Assembly (NCBI GenBank): GCA_002435865.1
Contig: DIWV01000007.1
Location: 115,611-179,610, forward strand
Source of the DNA: Cloacimonetes bacterium UBA6097
Lineage (GTDB): Bacteria > Cloacimonadota > Cloacimonadia > Cloacimonadales > Cloacimonadaceae
Direction: 5' to 3'
DNA: 64,000 bases
The position numbers and the translations under genes were made by a program. The notes beneath the pieces are model-generated. The model made no database searches and was not told where the DNA came from. It worked only from the letters and a program-made list of their open reading frames with translations. Numbering within the stretch: the stretch's first letter is position 1; every line of letters starts with the position of its first letter. Below are positions 16,050-27,400 of the stretch, in pieces.

Positions 16050-19000
16050 ATGAGAAGATTTTTTGTTGTACTGTTTTTGCTGAGTATTACGCTTCTGCTG
16101 CTTGCAGAAGTTACTCTATATGCTCCGCAGTGTTTATTAATAAATTCCTAGATGAAATCGAGATACAGAATCAATATACTGATTCATTAGAAACAAATTA
16201 TGAGTGGTTTAATACTATATCAGCTCAATTTAAGATTCATTATCTGGAGGAGATGTTTGATTATGAAGTTGACCAAAAAAAAACTTACTGCTACTATATT
16301 CAGTACAAGGATTCCGCGGCAGTTGATTCATTAATCAGTATATTTACTAATGAGGAACCGATTTATTTTTGTGAACCCAACTATTATGCACTTCTTCATT
16401 CAGATCCCATGATAAACAGTCAATGGGCATTAAATAAGATTGATATGTTTGATGTTTGGAATAATCTGGATTGCTATGGAGATGAAATCAAAGTGGGAGT
16501 AGTGGATACAGGCATCGACCTTGGGCAAAATTTATCTCCTGCTGGAAATCCGCATCCGGATATTGAAGATAACTTATACGATGACGGTCTAGGCAACTAC
16601 GGTTATAACGCTTATGCGATAGAAGCAGGTGATTCGATACACGAATTTTTTGTGCAAGATGATTATGGACATGGCACACATGTTGCAGGAATAATAGCTG
16701 CTAGAACAAACAATAATATCGGTATAGCTGGAATTGCAGGTGGCGAAGATCAATTAGACAGAACAGGCTGCAGGTTATACTCTATTAAAGTTGGCGGTAC
16801 TTTTTATGCATCTGCATTAAAATTATCGGCAATTCTACGCGGTATCCGCCAAGCTTATAGTGTAGGGGGAGTCAGGATATTTAACTGCAGTTTTGGAATT
16901 ACAATTCCCCAAGGTACTTTGACACCTAATGATTTAGACATTTTAATAACCAACTATAGCACACTTCCTGATCCTGCTTTATTCATCTGCAGCGCAGGAA
17001 ATAACTATGATTATATAACACAAGTACCAGCATCTAATCCATATGTAATAAGTGTTGCTGCCACTGACTCGTTAGATATTAAAGCAAGATATTCATCGTT
17101 TCACTCAACATCAGACATTAGTGCTCCCGGGGGTGGGGGTGGAACTCATTTGGCATCTAGCATTTTATCTACAACACCTCAGGATACGCTATTTTGGTTA
17201 CATAATGTACATCCAAATCATCCTATTCCTTGGGAAAGCAATTATGAATGGGCATGTGGCACATCAATGTCTGCTCCTATGGTAACAGCAGCAGTTGTCT
17301 TAGTAAAACAGGCTTTTCCGAATATATCAATGCAAGAGATAAAAAGCAGAATAACAGGTACTGCAGACAATATTTCACAGGCAAATCCGGATTTTGAACT
17401 GATTGGAAATATGGGTTCAGGACGATTGAATGTTTACAAAGCTTTAACTGAGCCAGAACATCCAACGCTGAGGATTAACGAAGTTCAATTGACTGATTCT
17501 TATGGAATTGGGGGGAATGTAGTAATCTGCGGTGATCCGGATGCAGAAATCGATATTCAATTGAAAAACTGGTGGATTCATAGTTCTACTGTATCTGGTA
17601 TTCTATCTACTGATGATCCTGATGTAGATATTCATCATATTGCAATGAACTGGGATTCAATTGGTGAAGGCGATGTTACTTTTAGTAATCAAGCTGTTCA
17701 TATTACAGACAATTCATCAATGCCACGCGATATTCTATTCAAGCTTACAATTGAATATGATGATATAATTGATGAATTGTATTTTAAAGTGCATAGGCGA
17801 TTGAATTATACTAATTTGAGTATATCTCTTCCGGACCGGGAACCTACTTCTGAACTAATCATTGATGATATGGATATGGATGGCATCGAAGAAATAGCAT
17901 TGACTACTAAACGCGGTAATCATAACTATGTGAACCTTATTAATCATGGCACAGAATTTGAATACGAATTGAACTACTCTTCACCTATAAAACCTGCATT
18001 TGCTGATATGGATTACGATGGTATCAAAGAAATCGTAGTTATCGATAGTGCAGGATATCTATATATTTTCAATACTTCATTGAATTGTATTCATAGCGAT
18101 CATGTATCAGGAAACGGAGTGCAATCTTTTACAATAGAGGACGTTTCCGATGATGGTCAACTTGACATTGCAATGTTGTTAAAGTTCAGTGAGAATAGCT
18201 GGAATATAAGAGCTCTGGTTTTTAATGAAGACTTTAACTACGATGTATATGACAATCCTATCAATAATAGTGTTGTCTTATCCAAGAATCTCGCTATAGG
18301 TAATGTAGATCTTTCAACCTGTTATGAAATTGTTTATATCACAGCTACAACAATCGGTGAGCAGATTTTTATCGATATCAATAAACTAACGCTGGTTAAT
18401 AATAACAAATCAGTTGTATTTACAGAAGTTAGCGGTACGATTGAAACACTGCCAGCAAGCAGTACATATCATCTGGATGTAACAGATATAATATTAAGTA
18501 AACCACATCCCCTTGACAATATGGATAAAAAATCGTACATCTATTTTGCTAGATCATACACAAATGTGCCTGTAGACCCTCATCGAGATACTAACCAGTT
18601 TACTCTTAACTGCATAGATTTTTGGGAAGATGATCCCGTTATAGTATGGGATCATGATTATCATGATGATTGTATTGCAAATAATGCTTTATTAGATAAT
18701 ACTAGTGCATACAATATAATAGCAGGAGATTTTATACCAAGTCATCCCGGAGTTGAAATAATTACAGCAGTTACAGAAGAGATTTTGGATTCTGAAACAG
18801 GAGAATTTATTCAATTTTATACTGACGGACTGTTCTATTATCTAGGGGAAATGGTCTATTTTTTCTTTCAGTATCAACCGGCAGTTTTACTTGATTATGA
18901 TGAAGATAGCATTAAGGAATTGTTTGTATATAAAAATAATATGATTAAATGTTATGATGAAAATCAAACACAAGACATGAACTACAGATGTATCTTGCCA

Positions 19001-20722
19001 GATAGTATCAGATCTTTGATTTCAGGTAAAGGTATGAATTCAAATTATTACAATCTATATGCCCTTGGTTATCAAGACCAGCCCAATTTAACCAGTATAT
19101 ATTACATTCCTTTGACTTCTACCTCAAATGAGCTTCTTTATGAATGGCGGCAATTTAATAATAATGGTCGTAAAACATGTGAGTTTTATCAACCAATTCC
19201 AGCTAGTATATCGACTAATCTTACTATTTGGAATAACAGTGTTATTGACAGAGAGGAAACTCGCATTGTTGACGGTGCGAGCTTAGTGTTAGACACTGGA
19301 ATAACCATTCGCATGAACAAAAACGTAAAGATCAGCAACTTAAGCTTCCTAACAATGGAAGGTATAGCTGATACACTATGGGTTGAATTAGCTGGTTTAT
19401 GTAACAACGATATACTGGATTATTGGAGAGGTATTGAGTCAGTTAATGAAACAACACTCAAAAGTCAATATGCCTATATTAAAAATGCCGAAATTGGTTT
19501 GAATTTGTTTGATACTGGAGATTATATAATTACGAATAGTAAGTTCAAATCAAACCTCTGTTCCATTAGCGGCTATAACACCAATATTGATATGGGTCAG
19601 GATGCAATCTATAATGCAACGTATGGTATTGCTGCATACCATTCTTCCAAAGGAAATATGGGTTACTCAACATCATATTTTCAGGGTAATAATATCTTGA
19701 TGGATAACGAGATTGGAATATATTGTGCAGAATCTGAGCTATATTTAGAAGATGGATATAACGATTTAGTAAATATGGGATACAATATTAGTGTTGAATC
19801 AAGTTTAGGCGCTAAAGCAAAATGTAATTGGTGGGGAAGCGATGACGAAGGAGAAATCAGAAATAAGTTTAATGAACCAGATCAGATTAGCTATGATGAA
19901 TGGTGTCCCGAACCAAACATGCAGAATAATAGGGGAAAAGACGTTAATGATTATCAAATAGCAGAGGGTTTAAGGCTTAACGAAGATTGGTCATTAGCAA
20001 TTCCTCATTATGTATCTGTTTATAATGATAGCATTATTAGTGTGGAAGACTATCTATCAATAAAGGGTCTGTTTATATGTAATAAGAATCTTAATCAGCT
20101 TAGTACATTTAACACATGGATAAACAATGAACTATCGAATGGAGTAACAGTATCAATGGCAAAAAAACTACAAAATACTCTTGCTCTCTCAAACAGAGCT
20201 ATTGGTAATTATCAGGCTGCTATTGATTATTATGAGAGCATTTTGGATAATAATCCAACCTATAATGATTCATGTTATGCTGTAATAGATCTGGGATTTA
20301 CCTGGTTAGAATCTAATAATTCTGTAAAAGGCAAGTATTCCATATATAAGCCAAAGTCGATGCCGGATCACATTACTACAACAAACAGATTATTAAAGTC
20401 AATTCTCTTAAAGGAACCTATTACTGATGGAGCACAAATTCCACTGGTACCTGTTCTGCACCAGAATTATCCTAATCCATTTAATCCTACTACCATAATT
20501 AATTTCAGTTTGCCTTCAAAAGCTAAAGTCGATCTTTCTATTTACAATATAAAAGGTCAAAAAGTTACAACGTTAGTATCGTCTTCTCTTGAAAAAGGTA
20601 AACATAGTGTAGTTTGGGATAGTAAAGATAAAAATGGCAAAGCTGTTAGCAGTGGAGTCTATTTCTACAAATTGAAAACACTAAACAAAAGCATCATTAA
20701 GAAGTGCTTGCTGTTGAAGTAA
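16050..20722 (+). CDS. Secreted subtilisin-like (S8) protease, frameshifted after the signal peptide
   Basis: The ATG at 16050 has GAAGGAGG and encodes a perfect signal peptide ([20 protein letters not shown], then VTLYAPQ), but that frame stops at about 16149. The mature protein continues in another frame from about GTG 16130. In that frame (1530 residues) the S8 triad is complete: Asp126 (VGVVDTGID), His181 (GHGTHVAG) and Ser379 (GTSMSAP), plus CSAGNN. Next come FG-GAP-like segments ([14 protein letters not shown]), a beta-helix-like region (about 1050-1250), and a YPNPFNPTT sorting domain at the C-terminus. Either a one-base indel or sequencing error broke it, or it needs a -1 shift near 16128-16130. 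Confidence 0.85.
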
Positions 20723-20730
20723 AAACTTGA

Positions 20731-20761
20731 TATAAGGGAGGGATTAACTCCCTCCCTTATA
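20731..20761. terminator. Strong hairpin after the subtilase
   Basis: Perfect 13-bp stem TATAAGGGAGGGA / TCCCTCCCTTATA, loop TTAAC, 8 bases after the stop codon. It is followed by an A-run, not a T-run, so it is not a textbook intrinsic terminator; it may act as a 3'-end stabiliser. Confidence 0.5.
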
Positions 20762-20799
20762 AAAAAATCAGGAATAAATCTTGTTGCTACAAGTAGTGT

Positions 20800-20846
20800 A
20801 GGTTTCCAAACCTGCACAAATTAACTATGCAGCATTGGAATGCTGC
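20800..20846. repeat. Pair of adjacent short hairpins
   Basis: AGGTTT-CC-AAACCT (20800-20813) and GCAGCATT-GG-AATGCTGC (20829-20846), flanked by GCTACA and CACTACAGG. Same design as the GACATGCG hairpin followed by GCTACA at 2242-2265: a self-complementary stem with a 2-3-nt loop beside a CTACA motif. Confidence 0.5.
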
Positions 20847-20861
20847 ACTACAGGATAACTT

Positions 20862-23285
20862 ATGAAAATATATTTCGCTTTGCTTACGTTATTATTGCCA
20901 CTTATTCTAATTGGAGTCACCCGCACAGTCTCATTAGACGGCACACAGCAATATACCAATATCCAGACCGCCATTGATGCCTGTACTAATGGAGACATTG
21001 TTTTGGTCTATCCCGGCAGGTATATGGAAAATATCAATCTTAACGGACATAATATAACGCTTGCCAGCCTGTATTCCCAAAATCCTCAGCAAACTTATAT
21101 AGATAGCACTATTATAGATGGGAATCTAAACACCTGTATCACAGCAATGGACGGAGAGGTATTTACTGTTTATGGATTTACTCTTGTTAATAACGAACAG
21201 CATATAAATCACCAAGCTACAAATAATGGTGGTGCTTTTAATATTTGGTATGATTGTCATGTTTATATACAGAATTGCATCATCAGGGATTGCATCGCAT
21301 GGTTAGGTGGAGGAATATCCGCAGGTTTAGGTTCAATACTTGAATTCAGTAATGTATCTATTCACTCAAATAGAGCACTACAATGGGGTGGTGGCATTCG
21401 CTTTGGTGGCGGTGGTCAATTGATTTGGTCTGCATCTCATCCCAGCAGCGTTTATAACAACACAGCACCAATTGGGATGGATTTTTTAATTAGTGGTTGT
21501 CAGGAGGTAATTGACATAGATATCTCACTCGGAAGCAGAGAAATGACTGAACCGGATAGTTTTTTTGTTTCATATTTTGACAATCCTCAGATACCAAATG
21601 TTTCAATATTACAGAGTTATTTCCCTATAATAATTAATGATGTGTATGTAAATCCCAATGGTAATGATAATAACGGTGGTATTACGCCAATAACACCCTT
21701 TAAAACAATCAGGCATGCATTGCAAGTAATAAATTCCGATCCTGATAATCCCAGAACTGTCCATCTTGCTGCTGGGACGTACTCATTCAGCACAAATGGG
21801 CAATTATTTCCTTTAAGTCTGAAGTCCCATGTTATGATTGTAGGTGCCGATACTGGACATACTTTTATAGATGGAGAATTGAACAATACATTCTTTTCAG
21901 GAAGGAATCTTGAGGATGTATCCCTATCTGATATTAGTTTTATAAATAGCAGATCTAGTAACACTAACCCAGTTGAACTTACAGATTGTTCAGATATTGT
22001 ACTCAGAGATTTAGCTTTTTCAAATAATCATGGGTATTTAACCAATGGAGTTTATCTCTTGAGAAGTGACAACATCATACTGGAGAATCTGATTATCGGG
22101 AACACGATATACAATTCTTATGCAGATTTAGCTACTTTGTCAGTTCAAATATGTAATAATGTTTATATAAATGGAGTAGTCTCTCAAAACAACATTACAA
22201 ACAACTTTGATAATAACTGGATAGGACTTTATATCAATGAAAGTGATGTAGTGTTGCGGAACACAGTAATTTGTAACAATTCAGCCACTGATGCCTTTCT
22301 AATTCAGTATCAAAATGTTTATCCCGAAAATGCTGACAATAATCTTGATATGTGTAATGTGCTTATTTATAATAATTCCATCACTCAATGCAGTTGGGCA
22401 TTTGCACCTGTATATCTGCAGAACAGGTATCAAACCATGAAGATTAATAACTGCACTTTTGCAGGTAATCAGGGAGCAGGAAATTTTAGTAATATCTTTG
22501 CTTATGCAGATGTGAAGAACCTGATATCTTACAATCCGCAATTTGGAGGAGAGTTATATCTTAGAAATCATGTCTGGAATGTCCATGTTGGTGAATATGT
22601 AGATGCAGAAGTCAATATAAGTAACAGTTTATTCAGGACAAGTGCAGTTAATAGTGACTTGCCTAACCTGGTTACATTTACAGATAACATAATGAATGGT
22701 AATCCTTTGTTTCTGGGAAGCGTGACAGATACACTAAATGTAAATGAGGCTGAATACTATTATCTGAGCGCTAATTCACCCTGTATTAATTCAGGCACAC
22801 CTGATACATTGGGATTGAACTTACCTATGATGGATTTAGCCGGTAACTACCGTGTCTGGAATAATAGAATTGATATGGGATGCTACGAATATGGGGCACC
22901 TGTGACAAATGAAGACCCTATGTGCCCAATTTTACCGGATAAGATAGTCCTCAGCACTTATCCTAATCCTGTTTATCTGAATGGTAGTAAGGGTGGCTAT
23001 ACTTTTATAGAATTTACCTTACCGGAAAAAGCCAAGGAACAGCCAGTGATAGATATCTGTAACCTTAAAGGTCAGAAAGTGCGGTCTATCAGGTTATCAC
23101 AAAGCTATAATGACCTGGTAAGAAAAGCAGGATTATCAAAACAGGTAACGCAGAATGGAGAGTTTTATTCCACAGTCTGGGACTGCAAAGACGACAGGAA
23201 TCAAAGGCTGGCATCAGGCATATACATCGTTAAAGTCACAGCCGGCAGTAAGCAAGCTGCAATTAAAATGACAATCCTGAAATAG
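20862..23285 (+). CDS. Secreted right-handed beta-helix protein with sorting domain
   Basis: 807 residues. Signal peptide 1-18. Two parallel beta-helix blocks: about 25-220, starting TVSLDGTQQYTNIQTAID (the usual opening of Cloacimonadota/Bacteroidota pectate-lyase-like repeats), and about 258-600, starting VYVNPNGNDNNGG. Both have asparagine-rich rungs (GGGI, NNxT). The C-terminal about 90 residues are a sorting domain (STYPNPVYLNG...ICNLKGQKV...GIYIVKV). No lyase active site is recognised, so it may be a structural or glycan-binding surface protein. Confidence 0.8.
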   Translation: MKIYFALLTLLLPLILIGVTRTVSLDGTQQYTNIQTAIDACTNGDIVLVYPGRYMENINLNGHNITLASLYSQNPQQTYIDSTIIDGNLNTCITAMDGEVFTVYGFTLVNNEQHINHQATNNGGAFNIWYDCHVYIQNCIIRDCIAWLGGGISAGLGSILEFSNVSIHSNRALQWGGGIRFGGGGQLIWSASHPSSVYNNTAPIGMDFLISGCQEVIDIDISLGSREMTEPDSFFVSYFDNPQIPNVSILQSYFPIIINDVYVNPNGNDNNGGITPITPFKTIRHALQVINSDPDNPRTVHLAAGTYSFSTNGQLFPLSLKSHVMIVGADTGHTFIDGELNNTFFSGRNLEDVSLSDISFINSRSSNTNPVELTDCSDIVLRDLAFSNNHGYLTNGVYLLRSDNIILENLIIGNTIYNSYADLATLSVQICNNVYINGVVSQNNITNNFDNNWIGLYINESDVVLRNTVICNNSATDAFLIQYQNVYPENADNNLDMCNVLIYNNSITQCSWAFAPVYLQNRYQTMKINNCTFAGNQGAGNFSNIFAYADVKNLISYNPQFGGELYLRNHVWNVHVGEYVDAEVNISNSLFRTSAVNSDLPNLVTFTDNIMNGNPLFLGSVTDTLNVNEAEYYYLSANSPCINSGTPDTLGLNLPMMDLAGNYRVWNNRIDMGCYEYGAPVTNEDPMCPILPDKIVLSTYPNPVYLNGSKGGYTFIEFTLPEKAKEQPVIDICNLKGQKVRSIRLSQSYNDLVRKAGLSKQVTQNGEFYSTVWDCKDDRNQRLASGIYIVKVTAGSKQAAIKMTILK

Positions 23286-23359
23286 AGATAGTATCGTTCT
23301 AGCGGACTCAAAACATCTTTGAATCTGTACCCAGCAATGAATTGAAGGGCGTTATTAAT

Positions 23360-23446
23360 GGTCAAGCGAAGACGCATAACCTACAATGATCAAGCGAGGA
23401 CGCATGACCTACAAACTGTCAAGCAGGGAAGCATAAAATACAAAAT
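23360..23446 (+). repeat. Three imperfect tandem units of about 29 bp
   Basis: Units start at about 23360, 23388 and 23418: GGTCAAGCGAAGACGCATAA, GATCAAGCGAGGACGCATGA and GTCAAGCAGGGAAGCATAAA, each followed by a CTACAAT/ATACAAA tail. Non-coding, between convergent genes. Confidence 0.7.
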
Positions 23447-23450
23447 CGTT

Positions 23451-23480
23451 AAAAAAAAGCACAGAATTAATCTGTGCTTT
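23451..23480 (-). terminator. Intrinsic terminator of the M14 gene
   Basis: On the minus strand AAGCACAG-ATTAATT-CTGTGCTT followed by a run of eight T residues, about 20 bases beyond the stop codon. Confidence 0.9.
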
Positions 23481-23499
23481 AAAAAGTGATAAATAAGCA

Positions 23500-25818
23500 T
23501 TACTTCAATAAAATCATCTTTTGGGTCTTGACTTTATCATTGGAATTCATTGTGCAGAAATAGATGCCGCTGGAAACAGGTTTGCCGTTTTCATCAGTTC
23601 CATTCCACTTAAGAGTGTGAGTCCCGCCCTTGAAGATATCACTGGCAAGGTTGATTACTTTTTGTCCTTTAATATTATAAATATCTATACTTACGGGACT
23701 ATCTACACTGAGACTGAACTTAATAGTGGTTTCAGGATTGAAGGGATTGGGGAAATTCTGGTATAAAATAGTGACAGGTATCCCGGTAACAGTCTCGTCA
23801 CTATTGGGAGTAGCACTTCCTGTAACAATCCTGATATTGTCAATTGTCCAGCCGGGATCGGTTAAATCAACTGAATTAGATTGGTCAGTCAGCCTGAACC
23901 TGAAATACAGATTTTGTCCTGCCAGTTGGTTTATAGGCACATACACTGGATGCCACCAGTCATGTAATCCGGAATTACCATAAATCGTTTGCCAGGATAA
24001 AGTATCGGCAGATACTTCTATTCGGACACTGTCAAAATAAGCTTCGGTATAAAGATGTTCATCAAAGACAAGCATAGGACTGCCTGTTGCCGGTATTTGT
24101 ATGGGATTTAAGGTTCTAACCCAGACATTGCAGTTCTGCGAATAGAATCCTCTTCCGCCCCAACTGTCAGTTAAAGCATATCCACTGACTGCAAGTTCAT
24201 TTTGCAGAACCCAGGGACCGCTTTTTATCCAATTAGTCATTCCGTTTTCCCAGTCCTCTGTAAAGACAGGGGATGCAGGAGATAAAACTACATTTATATT
24301 CATGTTTGAAATACCTTCGGGTATAACAATATCTTCAATAAAGGGATAGTAGCCTTCTGCATCAATTTCAATACGGTGTATGCCCTCAAAAGAATTAAAA
24401 ACAAATTCGCCGTTGGTAAGCTGAGTTTCGTTTTCTACATCAAAAAGAGTAACTTTGGCAGGAATTAACTGACCGCCATCACTGCTACGGACAGTTCCGC
24501 TGAGTGTAACTGCTGAAAGGGGCTGCATCTGGACATTAACAATCATCCAATTGTTAAAGACACTCTGACTGGGAATTATATAATCCGCGTATCCTTTTTT
24601 CCTGTAGTGCAATGTATATAATCCACTGGTAATAGGACGCCAGTATCTGCCATAAACAGGGTCAGATTTGCGGGGAGTAAACCATGGGGAATTCTTCTGT
24701 TCTACAATAACTTCCGCTTCCAGGGGATTTCCGGTAACAGCATCTGTGATTACACCTCCCAACATAGAATTTGAAGGCAGATTCGATGTACGCAAAGCTC
24801 TGTTTAACATCCACCAGGCTCCTAATGTATTGCGGGATACAAAAAGATTCATCAGGCTATCGGTAGGCTGAATATTTGGAGCTACGCCACATTCAATGAC
24901 CAGGGGAATTGTTCCGTATTGTAAGTACATCCAGTCATTAGCACCACCTTTTCGACCTGATGCAGCAGAAGCTTCATAGCCACTCGTTCCATCAAGCATA
25001 ATAATCTGGGCAGCAACATTAGTACCAATCTGAATACCCAAATCCAAATCCGGAGCAGGTCTGATTCCTCCCCAGTTTAATGGATAGAACACTTTCTCGT
25101 TCAGTCCGCCGTTAACATTACGGGCAGAATGCCAGATGATACTGAACACAGGCTTCTGGGCATCACAGAAAGACTTAAATCCCTGAACTTCACTTTCAGA
25201 CATGGGAGCAGGACCTCTGTAATAATCATAAACTTCTGTACTGCCAGGCTGCATTAATGTGTCGCCATGGCACCAGTTAAAAGAAAAATTACGGTTGATA
25301 TCAACACCATCAATGTCATAACCAACCAAAGGATTGATATCAAGAATACCGTTATTATTATTATCCCGCTTGTTTTTTCTGTAACTAACGTCGAGATTGG
25401 AAGTAACAACATTATGTCCTTCCGGATTCAGGGTAGGAATAAACCACATTTCCAGGTTGTTTATCCAATTTCTATAAAGATAAGATGTGTTGTTTGCCAG
25501 TATTTCATTGATGTTGGACATAATGGTTTCCACACCCAGAACTTCTTCTGCGTGCACTTGTCCCACAAAAACAACAGCCGGTTCAAATTCTTCGTTTAGC
25601 ACATTATCAGATATTTTTATTACATAAATGGGGATACTGTCCAGCTGTGAATGGCCGATGTTATATACTTTTGCAATAGACGGATATTGAGTTTCAAGTT
25701 GTTGCAGTTCAGTGATTATTTCATCATAAGTATGATAACAGTCCGGGATAGGATCCAAAGCTAAAATGGTTGTAACAAAACTCAGGATTACCACAACGGC
25801 AAACAAATGCTTTTTCAT
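23500..25818 (-). CDS. Secreted zinc carboxypeptidase (M14) with sorting domain
   Basis: 772 residues. Signal peptide 1-20. M14 domain about 28-330 with zinc ligands His89 and Glu92 (VHAEE) and His230 (IIWHSAR), substrate-binding NRN (about 175-177) and catalytic Glu309 (LVIEC). A carboxypeptidase-regulatory-like domain (about 352-430), a second one (about 435-510), a MAM/choice-of-anchor-like beta domain (about 515-675) and a NFPNPFNPETT sorting domain follow. It releases C-terminal amino acids from peptides outside the cell. Divergent from rseP. Confidence 0.9.
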   Translation of the reverse strand: MKKHLFAVVVILSFVTTILALDPIPDCYHTYDEIITELQQLETQYPSIAKVYNIGHSQLDSIPIYVIKISDNVLNEEFEPAVVFVGQVHAEEVLGVETIMSNINEILANNTSYLYRNWINNLEMWFIPTLNPEGHNVVTSNLDVSYRKNKRDNNNNGILDINPLVGYDIDGVDINRNFSFNWCHGDTLMQPGSTEVYDYYRGPAPMSESEVQGFKSFCDAQKPVFSIIWHSARNVNGGLNEKVFYPLNWGGIRPAPDLDLGIQIGTNVAAQIIMLDGTSGYEASAASGRKGGANDWMYLQYGTIPLVIECGVAPNIQPTDSLMNLFVSRNTLGAWWMLNRALRTSNLPSNSMLGGVITDAVTGNPLEAEVIVEQKNSPWFTPRKSDPVYGRYWRPITSGLYTLHYRKKGYADYIIPSQSVFNNWMIVNVQMQPLSAVTLSGTVRSSDGGQLIPAKVTLFDVENETQLTNGEFVFNSFEGIHRIEIDAEGYYPFIEDIVIPEGISNMNINVVLSPASPVFTEDWENGMTNWIKSGPWVLQNELAVSGYALTDSWGGRGFYSQNCNVWVRTLNPIQIPATGSPMLVFDEHLYTEAYFDSVRIEVSADTLSWQTIYGNSGLHDWWHPVYVPINQLAGQNLYFRFRLTDQSNSVDLTDPGWTIDNIRIVTGSATPNSDETVTGIPVTILYQNFPNPFNPETTIKFSLSVDSPVSIDIYNIKGQKVINLASDIFKGGTHTLKWNGTDENGKPVSSGIYFCTMNSNDKVKTQKMILLK

Positions 25819-26033
25819 AACAAGCTCCCCAATAACATTATATTCTCATTAATTAAATGTGCAATTTTCATACCATTCATTACAATAAGGCAGACTGTTT
25901 GAATAAAGTCAATCATTTATTTTAAACCTTAATGATAACAGCCTGTTGTTCAATGCTGTAATAATTAATTGCTTGACCTGAAAAGAGCATTTGGTTTGTT
26001 GCCTAAATAGTGAATTTCTTTTGGAGAGTTTAA

Positions 26034-27335
26034 TTGTTTGATATAATACTGGCATTTGTAGCCTTAGGTATTCTTGTTACTGTCCATGAAACAGGACATT
26101 TTATAGCTGCCAGGCTCTGCGGTGTGAAAGTGGAGATGTTTTCCATAGGATTTGGGAAACCAATCTTAAAGTTTACAAGAAAAGAGATAGAATACCGCAT
26201 CGGCTGGATACCTTTGGGCGGATATGTCAAGATGAAGGGCGAAGCCCTGGAAGAAGATGCAGCAGAAGAACCTGACAGTTTCAGATTTACTGCATGGTGG
26301 AAGAAAATAATAATTGCTTTTTCTGGACCGCTTTCCAATTTGTTGTTTGCTGTTTTAATCTTTATCCTTACTTTTATGATTCCCAGTAAAGTGGAAGACC
26401 AAAATCCTGTTGTCGGCAAATCAACCGGTGAATACAGCCTGTTGTTTATGTCCGGGGATTCTATTCAATCTGTTAACGGAACTGTGGTAAAGGGTTTTTA
26501 TCAGTTCATGGGGCTCTTGAAAACTGATCAACACAATACAGTTGTACTATCCCGGGCTGGAAAGAAGGTTACTCTTACAATTCCCCAGGTTAATCAGGCA
26601 ACTTTTGTTAACAGCGTCTTGCCCGCAGTGCCGGCTGTGGTTGGTGAGGTCAGTCTGGGAATGTCTGCCTGGCGGGCAGGTCTGAAACCCGGAGATAAAA
26701 TCATCAAAGTCAACTACATAGAAGTACATGATTGGTACGAGATGCGCGAAATTGTTACCCAGCCATCACATGATACAGTTACCATTACTGTACAGCGTGG
26801 AATCAATGTCTTTGAAAAGAAAATTCCTTTAGAGAATAATCCTTTGTCAGACGGGCAGAAACTTATCGGCATTACCCAGGCTATGCCGGTAACCTATCTG
26901 CAGTCCTATCCACCGCTGCAGGCAATTGAATATGGAGCAAAAGCTACATTCAGTTTTTTGGTAATCAACTATGTGGGCTTATACAAAATCATCAGTCAGC
27001 CTGAAACGCTTAAAAGTTCTGTGGGCGGACCTGTGATGATTTATTCACTGAGCAGCCAGTCAGCTAAAAAAGGCATTTCTTCCTGGCTGATGTTTGTAGC
27101 AGCAATAAGTCTGGTGTTAATGATCATGAATCTGCTGCCTATTCCGGTTTTGGATGGTGGCCATATCATGTTTGCACTAATCCAGGGTATTACAGGTAAA
27201 CCTTTACCTGTTAAAATGCAGATCATATTGCAGAATATCGGGGTCGTGCTCTTGCTGATGCTGATGGTATACGCTTTTTACAATGACTTTACCAAGTTCT
27301 TCACAAGAGCAGTTTCAACCATGGGAAGACCTTAA
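26034..27335 (+). CDS. rseP: Site-2 (M50) membrane metalloprotease
   Basis: 433 residues. Intramembrane zinc protease of envelope-stress or signal-peptide clearance type. The HExxH site is H18-E19-T-G-H22 in the first membrane helix, and the second metal motif is LPIPVLDGGHIMF (about 370-382). Two PDZ-like domains lie between (about 125-195, and 200-280 with GLKPGDKIIKVN). The start is TTG at 26034, supported by GGAGAG 8 bases upstream and by the N-terminal alignment. First gene of a plus-strand run that continues to cysS. Confidence 0.93.
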   Translation: MFDIILAFVALGILVTVHETGHFIAARLCGVKVEMFSIGFGKPILKFTRKEIEYRIGWIPLGGYVKMKGEALEEDAAEEPDSFRFTAWWKKIIIAFSGPLSNLLFAVLIFILTFMIPSKVEDQNPVVGKSTGEYSLLFMSGDSIQSVNGTVVKGFYQFMGLLKTDQHNTVVLSRAGKKVTLTIPQVNQATFVNSVLPAVPAVVGEVSLGMSAWRAGLKPGDKIIKVNYIEVHDWYEMREIVTQPSHDTVTITVQRGINVFEKKIPLENNPLSDGQKLIGITQAMPVTYLQSYPPLQAIEYGAKATFSFLVINYVGLYKIISQPETLKSSVGGPVMIYSLSSQSAKKGISSWLMFVAAISLVLMIMNLLPIPVLDGGHIMFALIQGITGKPLPVKMQIILQNIGVVLLLMLMVYAFYNDFTKFFTRAVSTMGRP

Positions 27336-27400
27336 TCGATAAATTGACGAATCCATAATATTTTGTTTGACTAAAAAAAATATATCTTTAAATTGTTCTC

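Noticed and set aside
20731..20761. Textbook rho-independent terminator
   Set aside because: Strong stem, but followed by A residues on the plus strand and preceded, not followed, by T residues on the minus strand; recorded only as a hairpin.
23360..23446. CRISPR array
   Set aside because: Only three diverged units, no spacers, no cas genes anywhere in the window.
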